Positions 1 to 10,993 are shown, numbered from the stretch's first letter. The stretch is 64,000 nt of DNA from Candidatus Brevifilum fermentans (GCA_945877125.1 CAMCQT010000005.1:18602-82601), one strand, 5' to 3'. Notes: a model not told the origin generated them from the sequence alone. Numbers and translations: made by a program.

Positions 1-695
1 TTGTTTGCATTGACGGCGATATTGGTTTGCGTAATCTTGATGTCATCATGGGACTTGAGAATCGCATCGTTTACGATATTGTGGATGTGATCGAAGGACG
101 CTGCAAACTAAAGCAAGCCATGATCCGCGACAAGCATTACCCCGATATGTATTTAATTCCCGCCGCGCAGACACGCGATAAGAACGCTGTTTCACCATCG
201 GATATGATCCGCATCTGTAACGACCTTCGGCCTGATACTGATTTCGTGATCATTGATTCTCCTGCGGGCATTGAGCGCGGCTTTAGAAACTCCATCGCCG
301 CCGCCGACCGCGTCTTGGTCGTCACCAACCCCGAAGTCAGCGCAGTGCGCGATGCAGATCGTGTAGTTGGAATCCTGGAAGCAGAAGAAAAGGGAACCCC
401 ATCCCTGATCCTTAATCGGTTGAATCCCACATTGGTTAGAAATAACGATATGCTCTCCGCCGAGGATGTGTTGGACCTGCTTGGCATTCATCTGATTGGA
501 GTTGTGCCCGAAGACGAGTCTGTGATCATCGGCTCGAACCGCGGCGCGCCTGTTGTGACCGACCCCAAGAGTCGCGCAGGTCAAGCCTTCCGCAATATCG
601 CAAAGCGGATTCAGGGAAACGAAGTTCCCTTTATGGAACTTGAGCAGCAAAATATTTTGTGGACAGCATTTCAACGGTTAACGGGGAGGAAGTAA
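1..695 (+). CDS. minD: Septum-site determining ATPase MinD (5'-truncated by window)
   Basis: MinD is a membrane-associated ParA/MinD-type ATPase that, with MinE, places the division septum. The reading frame is open from base 3 at the window edge, giving VCIDGDIGLRNLDVIMGLENR, a hallmark of MinD switch I. The N-terminal ~30 residues with the deviant Walker A lysine lie outside the window. The Walker B-like FVIIDSPAGIERGF is visible. The C-terminus (MELEQQ...FQRLTGRK) resembles the membrane-targeting amphipathic helix. The internal TTG at 27 is not a believable start, because conserved sequence precedes it. The TAA stop overlaps the minE ATG by one base (TAATG), which implies translational coupling. 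Confidence 0.93.
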   Translation, partial: VCIDGDIGLRNLDVIMGLENRIVYDIVDVIEGRCKLKQAMIRDKHYPDMYLIPAAQTRDKNAVSPSDMIRICNDLRPDTDFVIIDSPAGIERGFRNSIAAADRVLVVTNPEVSAVRDADRVVGILEAEEKGTPSLILNRLNPTLVRNNDMLSAEDVLDLLGIHLIGVVPEDESVIIGSNRGAPVVTDPKSRAGQAFRNIAKRIQGNEVPFMELEQQNILWTAFQRLTGRK

Positions 696-949
696 TGTTC
701 AATTTCTTTAGAAAAAAACGAAGCGCCGAAAGCGCAAAAGAACGCTTGCAGCTTGTTCTGGTTCACGACCGTACCGACCTAACCCCCGCGCAATTGGAAT
801 CACTGAAAGATGAATTGATAACAGCTATTTCGCGCTATATTGAAATTGACCCCGAAGCCGTGCAGATCGGATTGGAACGCGACGGCAGGTCTCAACGTTT
901 GGTGGCAGATATTCCTCTGCGGGGTGTGTCGCGTCATCGCGCAGGCTGA
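695..949 (+). CDS. minE: Cell division topological specificity factor MinE
   Basis: This 84-residue protein stimulates MinD ATPase and drives Min oscillation. The start is the ATG at 695, preceded by GGGGAGG at about 683-689 inside the end of minD; an upstream in-frame start at 659 has no such support. The N-terminal FNFFRKK matches the membrane-targeting segment. The following AKERLQLVLVHDR segment is the classic MinD-interacting region, and a C-terminal anti-MinCD/dimerisation domain follows (ISRYIEIDPEAVQIGLER). Gene order minD-minE-rodA is typical of a division/elongation cluster. No minC is seen in the window; it may lie upstream. Confidence 0.93.
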   Translation: MFNFFRKKRSAESAKERLQLVLVHDRTDLTPAQLESLKDELITAISRYIEIDPEAVQIGLERDGRSQRLVADIPLRGVSRHRAG

Positions 950-994
950 TCTTTCTTACCTGGAGGCACGGATCAACCTGCATGGGTTGTATCC

Positions 995-2134
995 GTGTTT
1001 TTTAATATGATTCGTGGACTTTCCTGGCGTAATTTCGATTTTATTTTACTGGGAGCTGTGATATTTGCTTCCTCTTTTGGCACGGCAATGATCCGCTCTG
1101 CTGTGGCGGGGAATGTAGTATTGCAGCCGCTCGTGACACGCCAAATCTATTTTGCAATTTTGGGTGTGATTGTGATTTTCACAGTTGCCTCCATCGACTA
1201 TCGCTACTGGCTGGCATTGTATCGTCCCATGTATATTGTTATTATGGGATTTCTCTTAACGCTGACCGGGCTGGGTCAGGTTGCTTTCGGCGCACAACGC
1301 TGGTTTCAAGTAGGTGTGCTGTTTTTGCAACCAACTGAATTTGCAAAGATCATTGCCATCATTGTTCTGGCACGTTATTTTGATGCTACCCAATATCAAC
1401 CGCGTGACCTGCGCTGGGCATTAGGTTCCATATTTTGGGCATCTGGCATTGTGGTTATGATCCTGCTCCAGCCTAATTTGAGCAATGTGCTTGTTCTCTC
1501 TGTGATTCTTGGAGTCATGCTGTGGGTCAATGGTGTGCAGATCAAACATGTGCTTATTGTTGCAAGCGTGGGGGCGGTGTCTGTGGCGCTTCTGATCGTT
1601 GTTTCTGTTATAGGGATTCGCGTCCCATTTGTGCAGAAATATCAACAAGATCGTATTGTTAACTTTGTGGTGCCCGACCCGAATGATACCTATGGGAACA
1701 GGTATAACGTTCAACAAGCCTTGATCGCAATCGGAGCGGGCGGGGCGTTTGGTCAGGGGTATGGTCACGGCACACAGACCCAGCTTCGTTTCTTGAAGGT
1801 GCGCCATACTGATTTTATCTTCGCGGCAAGCGCCGAGGAATTCGGCGCAGTTGGCGGTGGACTGATCATTTTGACTCTTGCTATTATTGTTTGGCGTTGT
1901 GTTCGTGCGGCCCAAAAGTCCAGTGATGTTGCCGGTGCAATGATCGGTTTTGGCGTGGCAACATTGATATTTTTTCAGGCATTTGTTAATATTGGCATGA
2001 ATCTAAATGTGCTGCCTGTTTCTGGTTTGCCGCTCCCGTTTATCAGTTACGGCGGCAGCGGACTTACCGCGCTTATGCTTGGCATTGGACTGGTCGAAAG
2101 TGTTGCCATGCGTCATAAACAAATGGACTTTTAG
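995..2134 (+). CDS. rodA: SEDS-family peptidoglycan polymerase RodA/FtsW
   Basis: A polytopic membrane protein (379 aa, about 10 hydrophobic segments) of the SEDS family, which polymerises lipid II glycan strands together with a class B PBP. Family signatures include FGAQRWFQVG, LQPTEFAKI, QPNLSNVL and the C-terminal PFISYGGSGL. I call it RodA rather than FtsW because it sits beside minDE, lacks other dcw genes, and has the short RodA-like length; FtsW cannot be excluded. The start may be GTG 995 or ATG 1007. Neither has a strong Shine-Dalgarno; a GGAGG lies at 962, too far away for either. It is followed by a palindromic repeat, not by an obvious terminator. Confidence 0.85.
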   Translation: MFFNMIRGLSWRNFDFILLGAVIFASSFGTAMIRSAVAGNVVLQPLVTRQIYFAILGVIVIFTVASIDYRYWLALYRPMYIVIMGFLLTLTGLGQVAFGAQRWFQVGVLFLQPTEFAKIIAIIVLARYFDATQYQPRDLRWALGSIFWASGIVVMILLQPNLSNVLVLSVILGVMLWVNGVQIKHVLIVASVGAVSVALLIVVSVIGIRVPFVQKYQQDRIVNFVVPDPNDTYGNRYNVQQALIAIGAGGAFGQGYGHGTQTQLRFLKVRHTDFIFAASAEEFGAVGGGLIILTLAIIVWRCVRAAQKSSDVAGAMIGFGVATLIFFQAFVNIGMNLNVLPVSGLPLPFISYGGSGLTALMLGIGLVESVAMRHKQMDF

Positions 2135-2143
2135 CAATTATCC

Positions 2144-2246
2144 TGTCATCGCGAGTGCGTTCTTGCTCTTGCCCGAAGCAATCTGTTTGAACAACCTAGA
2201 GATTGCTTCGCCGTCAAATTGCAAGAGCCGCGGCTCGCAATGACAT
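2144..2246. repeat. Dispersed palindromic element, copy 1 (TGTCATYGCGAG family)
   Basis: The ends are inverted: TGTCATCGCGAG at 2144-2155 and CTCGCAATGACA at 2234-2245. Inside is a second inverted pair, GAAGCAATCT and AGATTGCTTCG. The same architecture recurs at 37422-37526, 41284-41365 and 43064-43190. This copy occupies most of the rodA-gltX intergenic space. Confidence 0.85.
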
Positions 2247-2268
2247 AAATATTTAAGGAGTTTTCATC

Positions 2269-3750
2269 ATGTCAATCAAACCTGCACGAACTCGTATCGC
2301 CCCCTCGCCAACGGGACATATGCATCTTGGTACCGCACGCACTGCGCTGTACGATTATCTGCTCGCAAAAAAAACTGGCGGACAGTTTATTTTGCGTATT
2401 GAAGATACCGATGTTTCCCGCACTGTGCCTGGCGCCGAACAGGAGATCATTGACGGTCTGCGCTGGCTGGGATTAAGCTACGATGAAGGTCCCGATGTAG
2501 GCGGACCGTACGGTCCCTACCGCCAAACTGACCGCCGCGAAATTTATCATACGCACATCAATACGCTGGTGAATGGCGGTCATGCCTACCCGTGTTTCTG
2601 CACCCCCGAAAGGTTGGAAAGCGTACGGCAGGAACAGCAAAAGCGCAAAGAGAATCCGCATTATGATGGAACTTGCCGTATGCTTGCGCCCGATGAAGCC
2701 GCGCGTCGCATTGCAACTGGCGAGAAGTACATCGTCCGCTTTAAGATGCCGCGCGAAGGCATAACGATTGCCCACGATCATTTACGCGGTGATATTAAAA
2801 CCGAGAACAGCCAGCTCAATGATTATGTGCTGCTTAAAACAGACGGCTTGCCCACTTATCATCTCGCTGCAATTGTGGACGACCACGAGATGGGTATCAC
2901 GCATATCGTGCGCGGTTCAGAATGGCTGGGAACATTTCCATTACATGTAAATATTGTGCGAGCTTTTGGCTGGGAGGAACCAATCTGGATCCATCTTTCG
3001 GTTTTCCTAAAACCAAGCGGCAAAGGTAAAATGAGCAAACGCGATGCCGTAGACGCGATCAAAGACGGACATTCGATTTTTGTTAAAGATTTACAGGAAT
3101 TGGGATTCACGCCCGAAGGTGTTTTGAACTGGTCTGCGTTGATGGGCTGGGGCGTGGCTGAAGACGACGTGATGACCGTGGATCAAATGCTCGAACGCTT
3201 TACAATTGATTCTCTGACTCCTTCTCCCGCTGCGATTAATTTCCAGAAACTGGATCATTTCAACGCGACGCATATCCGCCTCTTTACTACCGACGACTTG
3301 GCAGCCCGCATCAAGCCTTATTTCACCCGTGAGGGATTGAACGTCAACGACGCGGTTCTGCTGAAAATTATTCCGCTCATCCGCGAGAGACTGGTTACGC
3401 TGGATGATTGTCTCGCGTTTGGAAGTTTCTTCTTCAAGGACGATGTGACCCCCGCGCCCGAAGATTTGGTCGCCAAAGGATTGGATGCCAAGCAGTCGGC
3501 GCAGATCGCTCAACGGGCGTACCAAATCCTCGCTGGGCAACCAACCATCAGCCACGAAAGTTGCGAGCCGCCTTTGCGGGCCTACGTCGAAGAAAGCGGA
3601 CTGAATGCCAATCAAGTCTTTGGAATTTTGAGGGTCGCGACGACGGGGCAAAAAGTCAGCCCCCCGCTGTTTGAAAGTATGGAAATTATCGGCAGAGAGA
3701 AATGCCTGCAAAGAATTCAAAATGCAATTGAGATTTTGGAGAAGATGTAA
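2269..3750 (+). CDS. gltX: Glutamyl-tRNA synthetase
   Basis: A class I aminoacyl-tRNA synthetase that charges tRNA-Glu in the cytoplasm. At 493 aa it has normal bacterial length. The HIGH-type motif is in SPTGHMHLGTARTAL near residue 14-28. The KMSKS-type loop is GKGKMSKRDA near residue 250. An all-helical anticodon-binding domain fills the C-terminal third. AAGGAG lies 8 bases upstream of ATG 2269. A glnS gene is also present (5112-6782), so tRNA-Gln is probably charged directly and a discriminating GluRS is expected. A strong hairpin terminator follows the stop. Confidence 0.95.
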   Translation: MSIKPARTRIAPSPTGHMHLGTARTALYDYLLAKKTGGQFILRIEDTDVSRTVPGAEQEIIDGLRWLGLSYDEGPDVGGPYGPYRQTDRREIYHTHINTLVNGGHAYPCFCTPERLESVRQEQQKRKENPHYDGTCRMLAPDEAARRIATGEKYIVRFKMPREGITIAHDHLRGDIKTENSQLNDYVLLKTDGLPTYHLAAIVDDHEMGITHIVRGSEWLGTFPLHVNIVRAFGWEEPIWIHLSVFLKPSGKGKMSKRDAVDAIKDGHSIFVKDLQELGFTPEGVLNWSALMGWGVAEDDVMTVDQMLERFTIDSLTPSPAAINFQKLDHFNATHIRLFTTDDLAARIKPYFTREGLNVNDAVLLKIIPLIRERLVTLDDCLAFGSFFFKDDVTPAPEDLVAKGLDAKQSAQIAQRAYQILAGQPTISHESCEPPLRAYVEESGLNANQVFGILRVATTGQKVSPPLFESMEIIGREKCLQRIQNAIEILEKM

Positions 3751-3755
3751 AAACG

Positions 3756-3784
3756 AAGGTCACGCTTTTGGCGTGACCTTTTTG
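3756..3784. terminator. Intrinsic terminator between convergent gltX and the cyclase-domain gene
   Basis: A perfect 10-bp stem AAGGTCACGC/GCGTGACCTT with a TTTTG loop, followed by a T run on the plus strand. A-rich sequence on the other side makes it plausibly bidirectional. Confidence 0.85.
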
Positions 3785-3816
3785 ATTCATTTCATAAAAT
3801 AATGCAGTGGTTGATT

Positions 3817-4437
3817 CTACTCTTTCCGATACTCAATCGCATACGCGGGGATATAAAGCCCTGAGACAGACACCATGACCTCGCGTAGTTTGAAATCGAG
3901 TTCGGCGGTGATGGCTTTTATTGCATCCTGCGTTACCAAAATTTCTCCCGCGGCGGCTACATCTTCGCCCAGTTTGCAGGCTCGGTTGACGGCGTCGCCG
4001 AAGCAATCTTCGTTGCCTACGATCAGGATTTTTCCATAATCAATGCCGCAGGCAATGTGGACATCGAAGTCGTCAGAGGTGAGTAGGTTCGAGGCGTTGA
4101 ATGCAAGCTGCAGGGCGATGGCGGCGTGGACTGCGGAGAGTGTGTCGGGGAAAACGGCGAAGCAATTATCCGCTTCAAATTTGAGCAGATAGCCGCCATA
4201 GGTTTTTATGATCGGTTCGGATGTTAATTGCATTCGGCGCACCATGGATAGATAATGGATGATGCCGTATTTGCGTGTCAACAGCGAGAAGCCTGACATG
4301 TCTAAAACGAAGACGACCTGTTCTGTGCCGTACCTGTTCCACAATTCTGCTTCGATGTTGCGGCGTCCTGCTTCGCTGGTTTCCTTTGAGTACAACAGAA
4401 GTTTGTCTTGAAAGTTTTTATCTTGTTTTGTTTCCAT
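3817..4437 (-). CDS. Class III adenylate/guanylate cyclase-domain protein
   Basis: A 206-residue protein made almost entirely of a class III nucleotidyl cyclase homology domain. The first metal-binding Asp is in FVLDMSGFS (about residue 45) and the second in FEADNCFAVF (about residue 110). CGIDYGK and GDAVNRACKLGE match the C-terminal half of the cyclase fold, including the N-x3-R region. No membrane segment, HAMP, GAF or receiver domain is present, so it is probably a soluble stand-alone domain. Substrate choice (ATP or GTP) cannot be read with confidence. Its 3' end faces gltX across the shared terminator. Confidence 0.8.
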   Translation of the reverse strand: METKQDKNFQDKLLLYSKETSEAGRRNIEAELWNRYGTEQVVFVLDMSGFSLLTRKYGIIHYLSMVRRMQLTSEPIIKTYGGYLLKFEADNCFAVFPDTLSAVHAAIALQLAFNASNLLTSDDFDVHIACGIDYGKILIVGNEDCFGDAVNRACKLGEDVAAAGEILVTQDAIKAITAELDFKLREVMVSVSGLYIPAYAIEYRKE

Positions 4438-4531
4438 GGGTTGCTTCCTTTATTGATATTATAGCAGTCACTTTCTGCGTGCAAAGCGATCAGCGTCCTG
4501 ATTTTGGATTGTGCGGTAGAGAGTGAAGTAA

Positions 4532-4563
4532 ACAAAAAGCCCCGCACATTCCATGCGAGGCTT
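4532..4563 (-). terminator. Intrinsic terminator downstream of the SH3-like lipoprotein
   Basis: Read on the minus strand, AAGCCTCGCA pairs with TGCGGGGCTT across a 7-base loop, followed by TTTTTG. It lies 56 bases past the lipoprotein stop at 4619, so it would end the glnS-lipoprotein transcript. Confidence 0.8.
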
Positions 4564-4618
4564 CGTCTTCGGCTGTCAGAGTGAAAAACGAGTTCCTAAT
4601 TCTTCAACCCCAATCTCA

Positions 4619-5104
4619 TCATGGACCTGGCGTCATCACCGGGAACTTGGACAGATCCGTTCTGGGGTCTATCTTCAAATATGCCGTTTGTATCCAGCAC
4701 GGGTTGTGGAAATACGGATTGCGAATGACATACCAGCCTGGCGTATTCCCAATGCCGATGATCTCCACATATTTCTTTGCATCAATATTGCTGATCAACG
4801 TGTATGTATCGGCGGGTCCCGTCCAACAGCCTGTAAACTCAGTTACCCGCGGGCGCTTGGGCGGCTCACTGCTGGTCGGCTCAGGCAGGGGCGTCTCTGT
4901 AAAACTGGGCGTGGGTGTAACGGTCGGCGGTAGAGGCGTAGCGGTATATGCGCCGACGGTCTGAGTCAGCATTACCATAGCCAATTCCGCGGCAATCGTG
5001 CCAACTGAATCTACTGGTGTAGGCGTGGCTTTGGGCGTGCAGGCAGCCCCAACAAAAGCGAGCGCAATGCAGATCAGCGTAGTGTGTACCATTTTTATAT
5101 TCAT
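4619..5104 (-). CDS. SH3-like lipoprotein with Thr/Pro-rich linker
   Basis: A predicted lipoprotein of about 161 aa. The N-terminal hydrophobic stretch ends in a lipobox-like FVGAAC. A Thr/Pro-rich linker follows (TPTPV, TVTPTPS), then a C-terminal module starting at GCWTGPADTY with PGWYVI and CWIQTAYL. That pattern fits a bacterial SH3b fold, with two Cys that could form a disulphide. I chose ATG 5104, since the longer frame adds a basic tail that overlaps glnS and spoils the signal peptide; ATG 5092 is also possible. It starts 8 bases after glnS ends, so it is probably cotranscribed. No specific function is recognised. Confidence 0.7.
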   Translation of the reverse strand: MNIKMVHTTLICIALAFVGAACTPKATPTPVDSVGTIAAELAMVMLTQTVGAYTATPLPPTVTPTPSFTETPLPEPTSSEPPKRPRVTEFTGCWTGPADTYTLISNIDAKKYVEIIGIGNTPGWYVIRNPYFHNPCWIQTAYLKIDPRTDLSKFPVMTPGP

Positions 5105-5111
5105 CAAAAAG

Positions 5112-6782
<1,671 letters not shown>

Positions 6783-6956
6783 GGATGGATTGCCTTCAAA
6801 ATGAATTTCAGGGAGATGTGGAACCGCCTCTTACGTAACGTTTAGTTGGGTACGCTAAAGAGGAAAATTCCCCACCCTGATGGTTGGTGTGTGAACTCTG
6901 TAATTATAACAAACCGCATCCATGATTTATAATTGAAATTAAATATGGAGGAACCC

Positions 6957-7316
6957 ATGACCGAATCAAACAGCGAATCAAAAACCAACTTTGCAGGCAC
7001 CTACTTCGACCGAGACTCGATCCTGCGCCTTGCCAGCCTTGCCGCTATCTTTGCCTGGATCGCGTTAATGTATTACGCAGGGCAGACTGCCATAGGACTG
7101 ACCGTCTTCACTCTTCAACTTGTGCGCGGTCTAAACGTGCTTTCGGGTCCCACTGATTTCTTCCAGCAAATCCTTTGGACATTCCAACCCATCATCCCAG
7201 GTCTCTGGAATTTCATCGGATTGCAAGCCGTTGGCAAAATCCTGCTCATTTTTATGGATATGGAAGACAACTCCCGCCGTGCCGTACGTTCCGTCCGCGC
7301 TGATGCGGGAAAATAA
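6957..7316 (+). CDS. Small membrane protein, unknown function
   Basis: A protein of about 119 aa. The start is ATG 6957, chosen because ATGGAGGAACCC puts a GGAGG 7 bases upstream; an upstream in-frame ATG at 6933 lacks this. Hydrophobic segments cover about residues 25-58 (LASLAAIFAWIALMYYAG) and about 75-100. The C-terminus is charged (MEDNSRRAVRSVRADAGK). I recognise no family. It stands alone between divergent glnS and typA. Confidence 0.7.
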   Translation: MTESNSESKTNFAGTYFDRDSILRLASLAAIFAWIALMYYAGQTAIGLTVFTLQLVRGLNVLSGPTDFFQQILWTFQPIIPGLWNFIGLQAVGKILLIFMDMEDNSRRAVRSVRADAGK

Positions 7317-7485
7317 ACTTCCAAAAGTGGCAATCACTCCGAACAATTTTAAGCAGACTGGAAGGATGATTATCCCTTCAAACAGCTCGCTTTAACTATT
7401 TAAATACGATTGCCCTAGTTTTACCCTACCCAAATCTATCACTCTCTGATAATATAAATCTTGCACGCCGACTTACTGACTTCAA

Positions 7486-7516
7486 GCCCTCGGCCTTTTC
7501 CCCGGCGAGGGTTTTT
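7486..7516 (+). terminator. Terminator-like hairpin in the typA leader
   Basis: CCCTCG pairs with CGAGGG (7487-7492 with 7506-7511), with further G-C pairing inside, followed by TTTTT. It lies 170 bases after the small membrane protein stop and 109 bases before typA. It could end the upstream transcript or act in the typA leader. Confidence 0.55.
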
Positions 7517-7543
7517 GTGTGTCTTACTTTGAACGATAGACCA

Positions 7544-7592
7544 CAGACAATGGACAGTTTTACAACGTCCATTGTCAACTGTTCATTGTCTG
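7544..7592. repeat. Inverted repeat upstream of typA
   Basis: CAGACAATGGACAGTT at 7544-7559 and AACTGTTCATTGTCTG at 7577-7592 are inverted at 15 of 16 positions, with a nested GGAC/GTCC pair. The rest of the 308-base gap before typA holds the hairpin at 7486-7516 and otherwise nothing I can name. Confidence 0.7.
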
Positions 7593-7624
7593 CCTATCCT
7601 TCCAACTGAATAAAGAGACCCCCT

Positions 7625-9484
7625 ATGCTAATCGAAAGAACTGACCTCCGAAACATCGCCATTATTGCGCACGTTGACCACGGCAAGACCACCCTCGTAG
7701 ATGGTCTGCTCGGTCAATCACATACCTTCAATGAACATCAGCATGTTGAAGAGCGCGTGATGGATTCCAATGACCTTGAACGCGAGCGTGGTATTACCAT
7801 TCTCGCCAAGAACACCGCCATTTCCCTGATTGATCCTGTTACCAATAAACCGATCAAGATCAATATCGTGGATACTCCCGGCCATGCCGATTTTGGCGGC
7901 GAAGTGGAGCGCGTCATGAACATGGTGGATGGTGTTTTGCTTCTTGTGGATGCTGCTGAAGGTCCCATGCCTCAAACCCGTTTCGTGTTAAAGAAGGCGT
8001 TGGAGATGGGACACAAGGCCATCGTGGTCATCAACAAAGTTGATCGCAAAGATGCCGAACCCGCACGTGTGCTCAACGAAACCTTTGACTTGTTCATTGA
8101 GCTTGGCGCCAGCGAAGACCAGGCGGATTTCCCTGTCATCTATGCTCAAGCCACCGCTGGACGCGCCGGACTCACACCAGACCTCGGACCTGATCTGCAA
8201 CCCATGTTTGATACCATCCTCAAACACATCCCCGCTCCCAAAGTGGATCCTGAAGCGCCCTTGCAGTTACTCGTCACCATGCTTGGTTATGACGATTATC
8301 GCGGTGTGACCGCCATTGGACGTGTCTTTGCCGGCACGATCAAGGCGGGTCAAAAAATGGCGCGTATGAAATTAGACGGAACAATCCTTCCTGAGAATGC
8401 ACGTTATCTTTATACTTTCAAAGGACTGAACAAGGTTGAAATTGATGAAGTCAAAGCGGGCGATATTGTTTCACTGGCTGGGCTTGAAGGCATCGCCATC
8501 GGCGAGACCCTTGCCGACCCGATCGACCCCGTCGCTTTGCCGACAATCAAAGTGGAAGAACCAACTGTCCGCATGACGTTTGGCGTGAACACATCGCCAT
8601 TTACTGGCAAGGAAGGAACGTGGGGTACTTCACGCAAATTGCGTGAGCGTTTGTATGACGAACTCCGTACCAATGTTTCCTTGCGTGTGGAAGATACCGA
8701 ATCCGCTGAAAACTTTTTAGTCTCTGGGCGTGGCGAATTACATTTGGGTATTTTGATCGAAACCATGCGTCGCGAAGGCTATGAATTTCAGGTATCACGA
8801 CCCGAAGTTATTTATCATAAAGCTGACGACGGTGCTTTGCTTGAACCGTTTGAAGAAGTGCATGTCGAGACCAGCAATGAAACTGTTGGCGTTGTCGTGG
8901 AAATGCTTGGAAGTAGACGCGGTAAAATGACCGAGATGCATGATGCAGGGCAGGGCATGACGCGCATTGTGTACATCGTCCCAACCCGCGGCTTGCTTGG
9001 ATTCCGCTATCAGTTCCTCACATCCACGCGCGGCGAGGGTGTGATGCACACGATCTTTAATGGCTACGACGAATTGGCTGGAAATATCACTTCACGTACC
9101 AGAGGTTCGATTGTTGCCTGGGAAGCAGGCTCGACCACAGCGTACTCACTAAAAAGCGCAGAAGAGCGCGGAGTTTTATTCATCGGACCTGGCGTGCATG
9201 TTTATGAAGGCATGGTAGTCGGCGAAAATGCACGCGGACAGGACATCCCGATCAATGTCTGCAAGAAGAAACATCTTACTAATATGCGCGCATCAGGCGG
9301 CGATATGGAAATCCGCTTGACCCCGCCGCGTTCCATGAGTTTGGATGAAGCGATTGAATATCTTTCGGATGATGAGTTGCTCGAAATTACACCTTTGAAC
9401 TATCGCATCCGCAAGCGTATTCTTGCAACCGATGAGCGCGGCAGACAAACGAACAAAGTGAAGGAGCAGTTGGGGGAGGAGTAA
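7625..9484 (+). CDS. typA: Ribosome-associated GTPase TypA/BipA
   Basis: A translational GTPase of the EF-G-like class, 619 aa, the usual length. It binds ribosomes and supports 50S assembly and growth in cold or stress. G1 is [15 protein letters not shown], switch [10 protein letters not shown]3 [16 protein letters not shown] and G4 NKVDRKDA. Domain II, EF-G-like domains III and V, and the TypA-specific C-terminal domain follow ([12 protein letters not shown], then [15 protein letters not shown]). It is a single-gene unit closed by a strong terminator. Confidence 0.95.
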   Translation: MLIERTDLRNIAIIAHVDHGKTTLVDGLLGQSHTFNEHQHVEERVMDSNDLERERGITILAKNTAISLIDPVTNKPIKINIVDTPGHADFGGEVERVMNMVDGVLLLVDAAEGPMPQTRFVLKKALEMGHKAIVVINKVDRKDAEPARVLNETFDLFIELGASEDQADFPVIYAQATAGRAGLTPDLGPDLQPMFDTILKHIPAPKVDPEAPLQLLVTMLGYDDYRGVTAIGRVFAGTIKAGQKMARMKLDGTILPENARYLYTFKGLNKVEIDEVKAGDIVSLAGLEGIAIGETLADPIDPVALPTIKVEEPTVRMTFGVNTSPFTGKEGTWGTSRKLRERLYDELRTNVSLRVEDTESAENFLVSGRGELHLGILIETMRREGYEFQVSRPEVIYHKADDGALLEPFEEVHVETSNETVGVVVEMLGSRRGKMTEMHDAGQGMTRIVYIVPTRGLLGFRYQFLTSTRGEGVMHTIFNGYDELAGNITSRTRGSIVAWEAGSTTAYSLKSAEERGVLFIGPGVHVYEGMVVGENARGQDIPINVCKKKHLTNMRASGGDMEIRLTPPRSMSLDEAIEYLSDDELLEITPLNYRIRKRILATDERGRQTNKVKEQLGEE

Positions 9485-9502
9485 TCTGTAATTCTTAAAG
9501 AT

Positions 9503-9540
9503 AAAAAACTTCGCATCCATTATGGATGCGAAGTTTTTTT
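9503..9540. terminator. Bidirectional terminator between typA and the lipoprotein operon
   Basis: A long stem AAAACTTCGCATCCA/TGGATGCGAAGTTTT, A-rich on the left and T-rich on the right, lies between convergent genes and can serve both. Confidence 0.9.
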
Positions 9541-9562
9541 GTTAAAGCAGAAAACGAATTTT

Positions 9563-10294
9563 CTATGGGCAGGTTATGTTTGCAACCGGGCTGTTGGATT
9601 CGCCACTCTCGTTATAAGCCTGAATTTGATACCCTGCGCTTTGCCCTGAGAGCAGGTCAATCGTTTCTGCAAAATAAGTGGAGTTGGCAGGCAGTTCGGC
9701 TACCTTGTCACCATTTCGTAAAATTCGATAACCTTTTTCATTGTCTGCGTTATCGCTCCAGGAGAGGGTTATATCTGCCTGTCCAGTTCCGTAGCAGAAA
9801 AATGTCCAACCGGTTTTTTGGAATGAAGCCGCTTCGGGCGCGCCGCCTGCTGGTGTGGGCGGCGCTGTGACCGTTGGAACAGCCGCGAAACTGCCAACAG
9901 GCGTTGCGAATTCACCAGACAGCCAGCATTCTCCTTCGTTGGTAGAGACGACCCAATAATTTGGTGAGAAAAAACCAATGATCTTCACCGATTCAGCAGG
10001 TAATATCTGTGTGATTAATTCGTAATTTGTACCCGGTCCTTTACGGCAGTTGACCACTTCTCCCACGCTCGCCATAGGTTGAGAAAAAGTTGGTGTGCTT
10101 ACAGTTTTGGTTGCCGTGCCAATTCCCAAATTACCTGAAGTTGGGCTGGCTAGTGGAGTTACCTCGTTGAGCGCAGCTTGCACGGTCATTGCGGCTGCTG
10201 TCGCAATCTGTGGGTCGGGCGCTCCTGAGATGGGCAAATTACAGGATGAAATTAATGCCCCCAGCGCAAGACATAGCCCCATAATTTTCTTCAT
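9563..10294 (-). CDS. Lipoprotein with SH3b and fibronectin III-like domains
   Basis: A 243-aa predicted lipoprotein with a clear lipobox (GALISSC, Cys 18) and GGAGG 6 bases before ATG. A Thr/Ser/Pro linker precedes an SH3b module (VNCRKGPGTNYELITQ, then NYWVVSTNEGECWLSG, about residues 80-130). The C-terminal ~90 residues look like a fibronectin III-type beta sandwich (ITLSWSDNADNEKGYRILRNG). The architecture resembles the 4619 lipoprotein and suggests surface exposure. It is the last gene of a minus-strand run from 12540. No enzymatic motif is visible. Confidence 0.75.
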   Translation of the reverse strand: MKKIMGLCLALGALISSCNLPISGAPDPQIATAAAMTVQAALNEVTPLASPTSGNLGIGTATKTVSTPTFSQPMASVGEVVNCRKGPGTNYELITQILPAESVKIIGFFSPNYWVVSTNEGECWLSGEFATPVGSFAAVPTVTAPPTPAGGAPEAASFQKTGWTFFCYGTGQADITLSWSDNADNEKGYRILRNGDKVAELPANSTYFAETIDLLSGQSAGYQIQAYNESGESNSPVANITCP

Positions 10295-10470
10295 GATGTT
10301 CCTCCGATCAACTTTCTAGACACTTCAATTCAAACAATAGACTTTGTCCGAAATAACAGATACCGCTATTCTTAGCCACAGATTGCGCCGATTCACGCAG
10401 ATTTTTCTGCTTAAAAATTACTCTGTGAAATCTTTATAATCTATGGATTATTTCGGATCATGTTTAATAT

Positions 10471-10953
10471 TTACGAAAGAAGAACAAAGGTGTTTGCGCC
10501 TTTCAGCCTGGATTGCTGTAGCGCATCCTCTGCTTTTTCTAGGACGCTTTCTCTGGTGATGGTTGGTCCGCCTGCGTGAGTAGTTGACCCAATGTGAAGT
10601 GAGAATGTAACAGAGCTTCCATCGGGGGCGTCGAATTTGCTTGTGAATACCGACAGTAATCTTTCACAAACTGCCTGTGCGCCATGTTTATCTGAATTGG
10701 GCAGCAGCAACATGAATGTGTTTCCTGCCTTTGATGGAATATCCACCGAGCGGAGATGTGCATTGAGGGCAGATGAAAAAATTCCAGGCGCTGCACTCAA
10801 TGCTTCTGTACTCAATGCGTAGGGTATTATTTCGATTTGAATCAAGGACAACGGCGTTGGATATCGTTTGGAGCGCGCGATTTCATAATCCAATAAAATT
10901 TGGAATACATCACTGGTGTAAATATCCTCATTGAGCGGAACTATTTTTTTCAT
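10471..10953 (-). CDS. Degenerate GGDEF-domain protein
   Basis: A 160-residue protein with the layout of a diguanylate cyclase domain. The opening DVFQILLDYEIARSKRYPTPLSLIQIEI fits the alpha0/beta1 region. The usual R-x2-D-x3-R-x-GGDEF site reads RSVDIPSKAGNTFMLLLPNSD, so the GGDEF signature has become AGNTF. The C-terminal SLHIGSTTH and EKAEDALQQSRLKGAN match the closing helices. With no intact active site, catalysis is unlikely; a binding or structural role is possible. There is no sensor domain. RBS GGAGA precedes ATG. It lies within the lipoprotein operon. Confidence 0.75.
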   Translation of the reverse strand: MKKIVPLNEDIYTSDVFQILLDYEIARSKRYPTPLSLIQIEIIPYALSTEALSAAPGIFSSALNAHLRSVDIPSKAGNTFMLLLPNSDKHGAQAVCERLLSVFTSKFDAPDGSSVTFSLHIGSTTHAGGPTITRESVLEKAEDALQQSRLKGANTFVLLS

Positions 10954-10993
10954 GTGTTTCTCCGATTTGATCGAGTTTTATGGCACGTAAATA

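Noticed and set aside
2007..2243. A 78-codon plus-strand frame at the end of rodA.
   Set aside because: Overlaps rodA out of frame and then the palindromic repeat.
10375..10450. CACAGATT-type repeat words in the gap between the GGDEF-like and SH3b lipoprotein genes.
   Set aside because: Only loosely inverted and too short to define an element.
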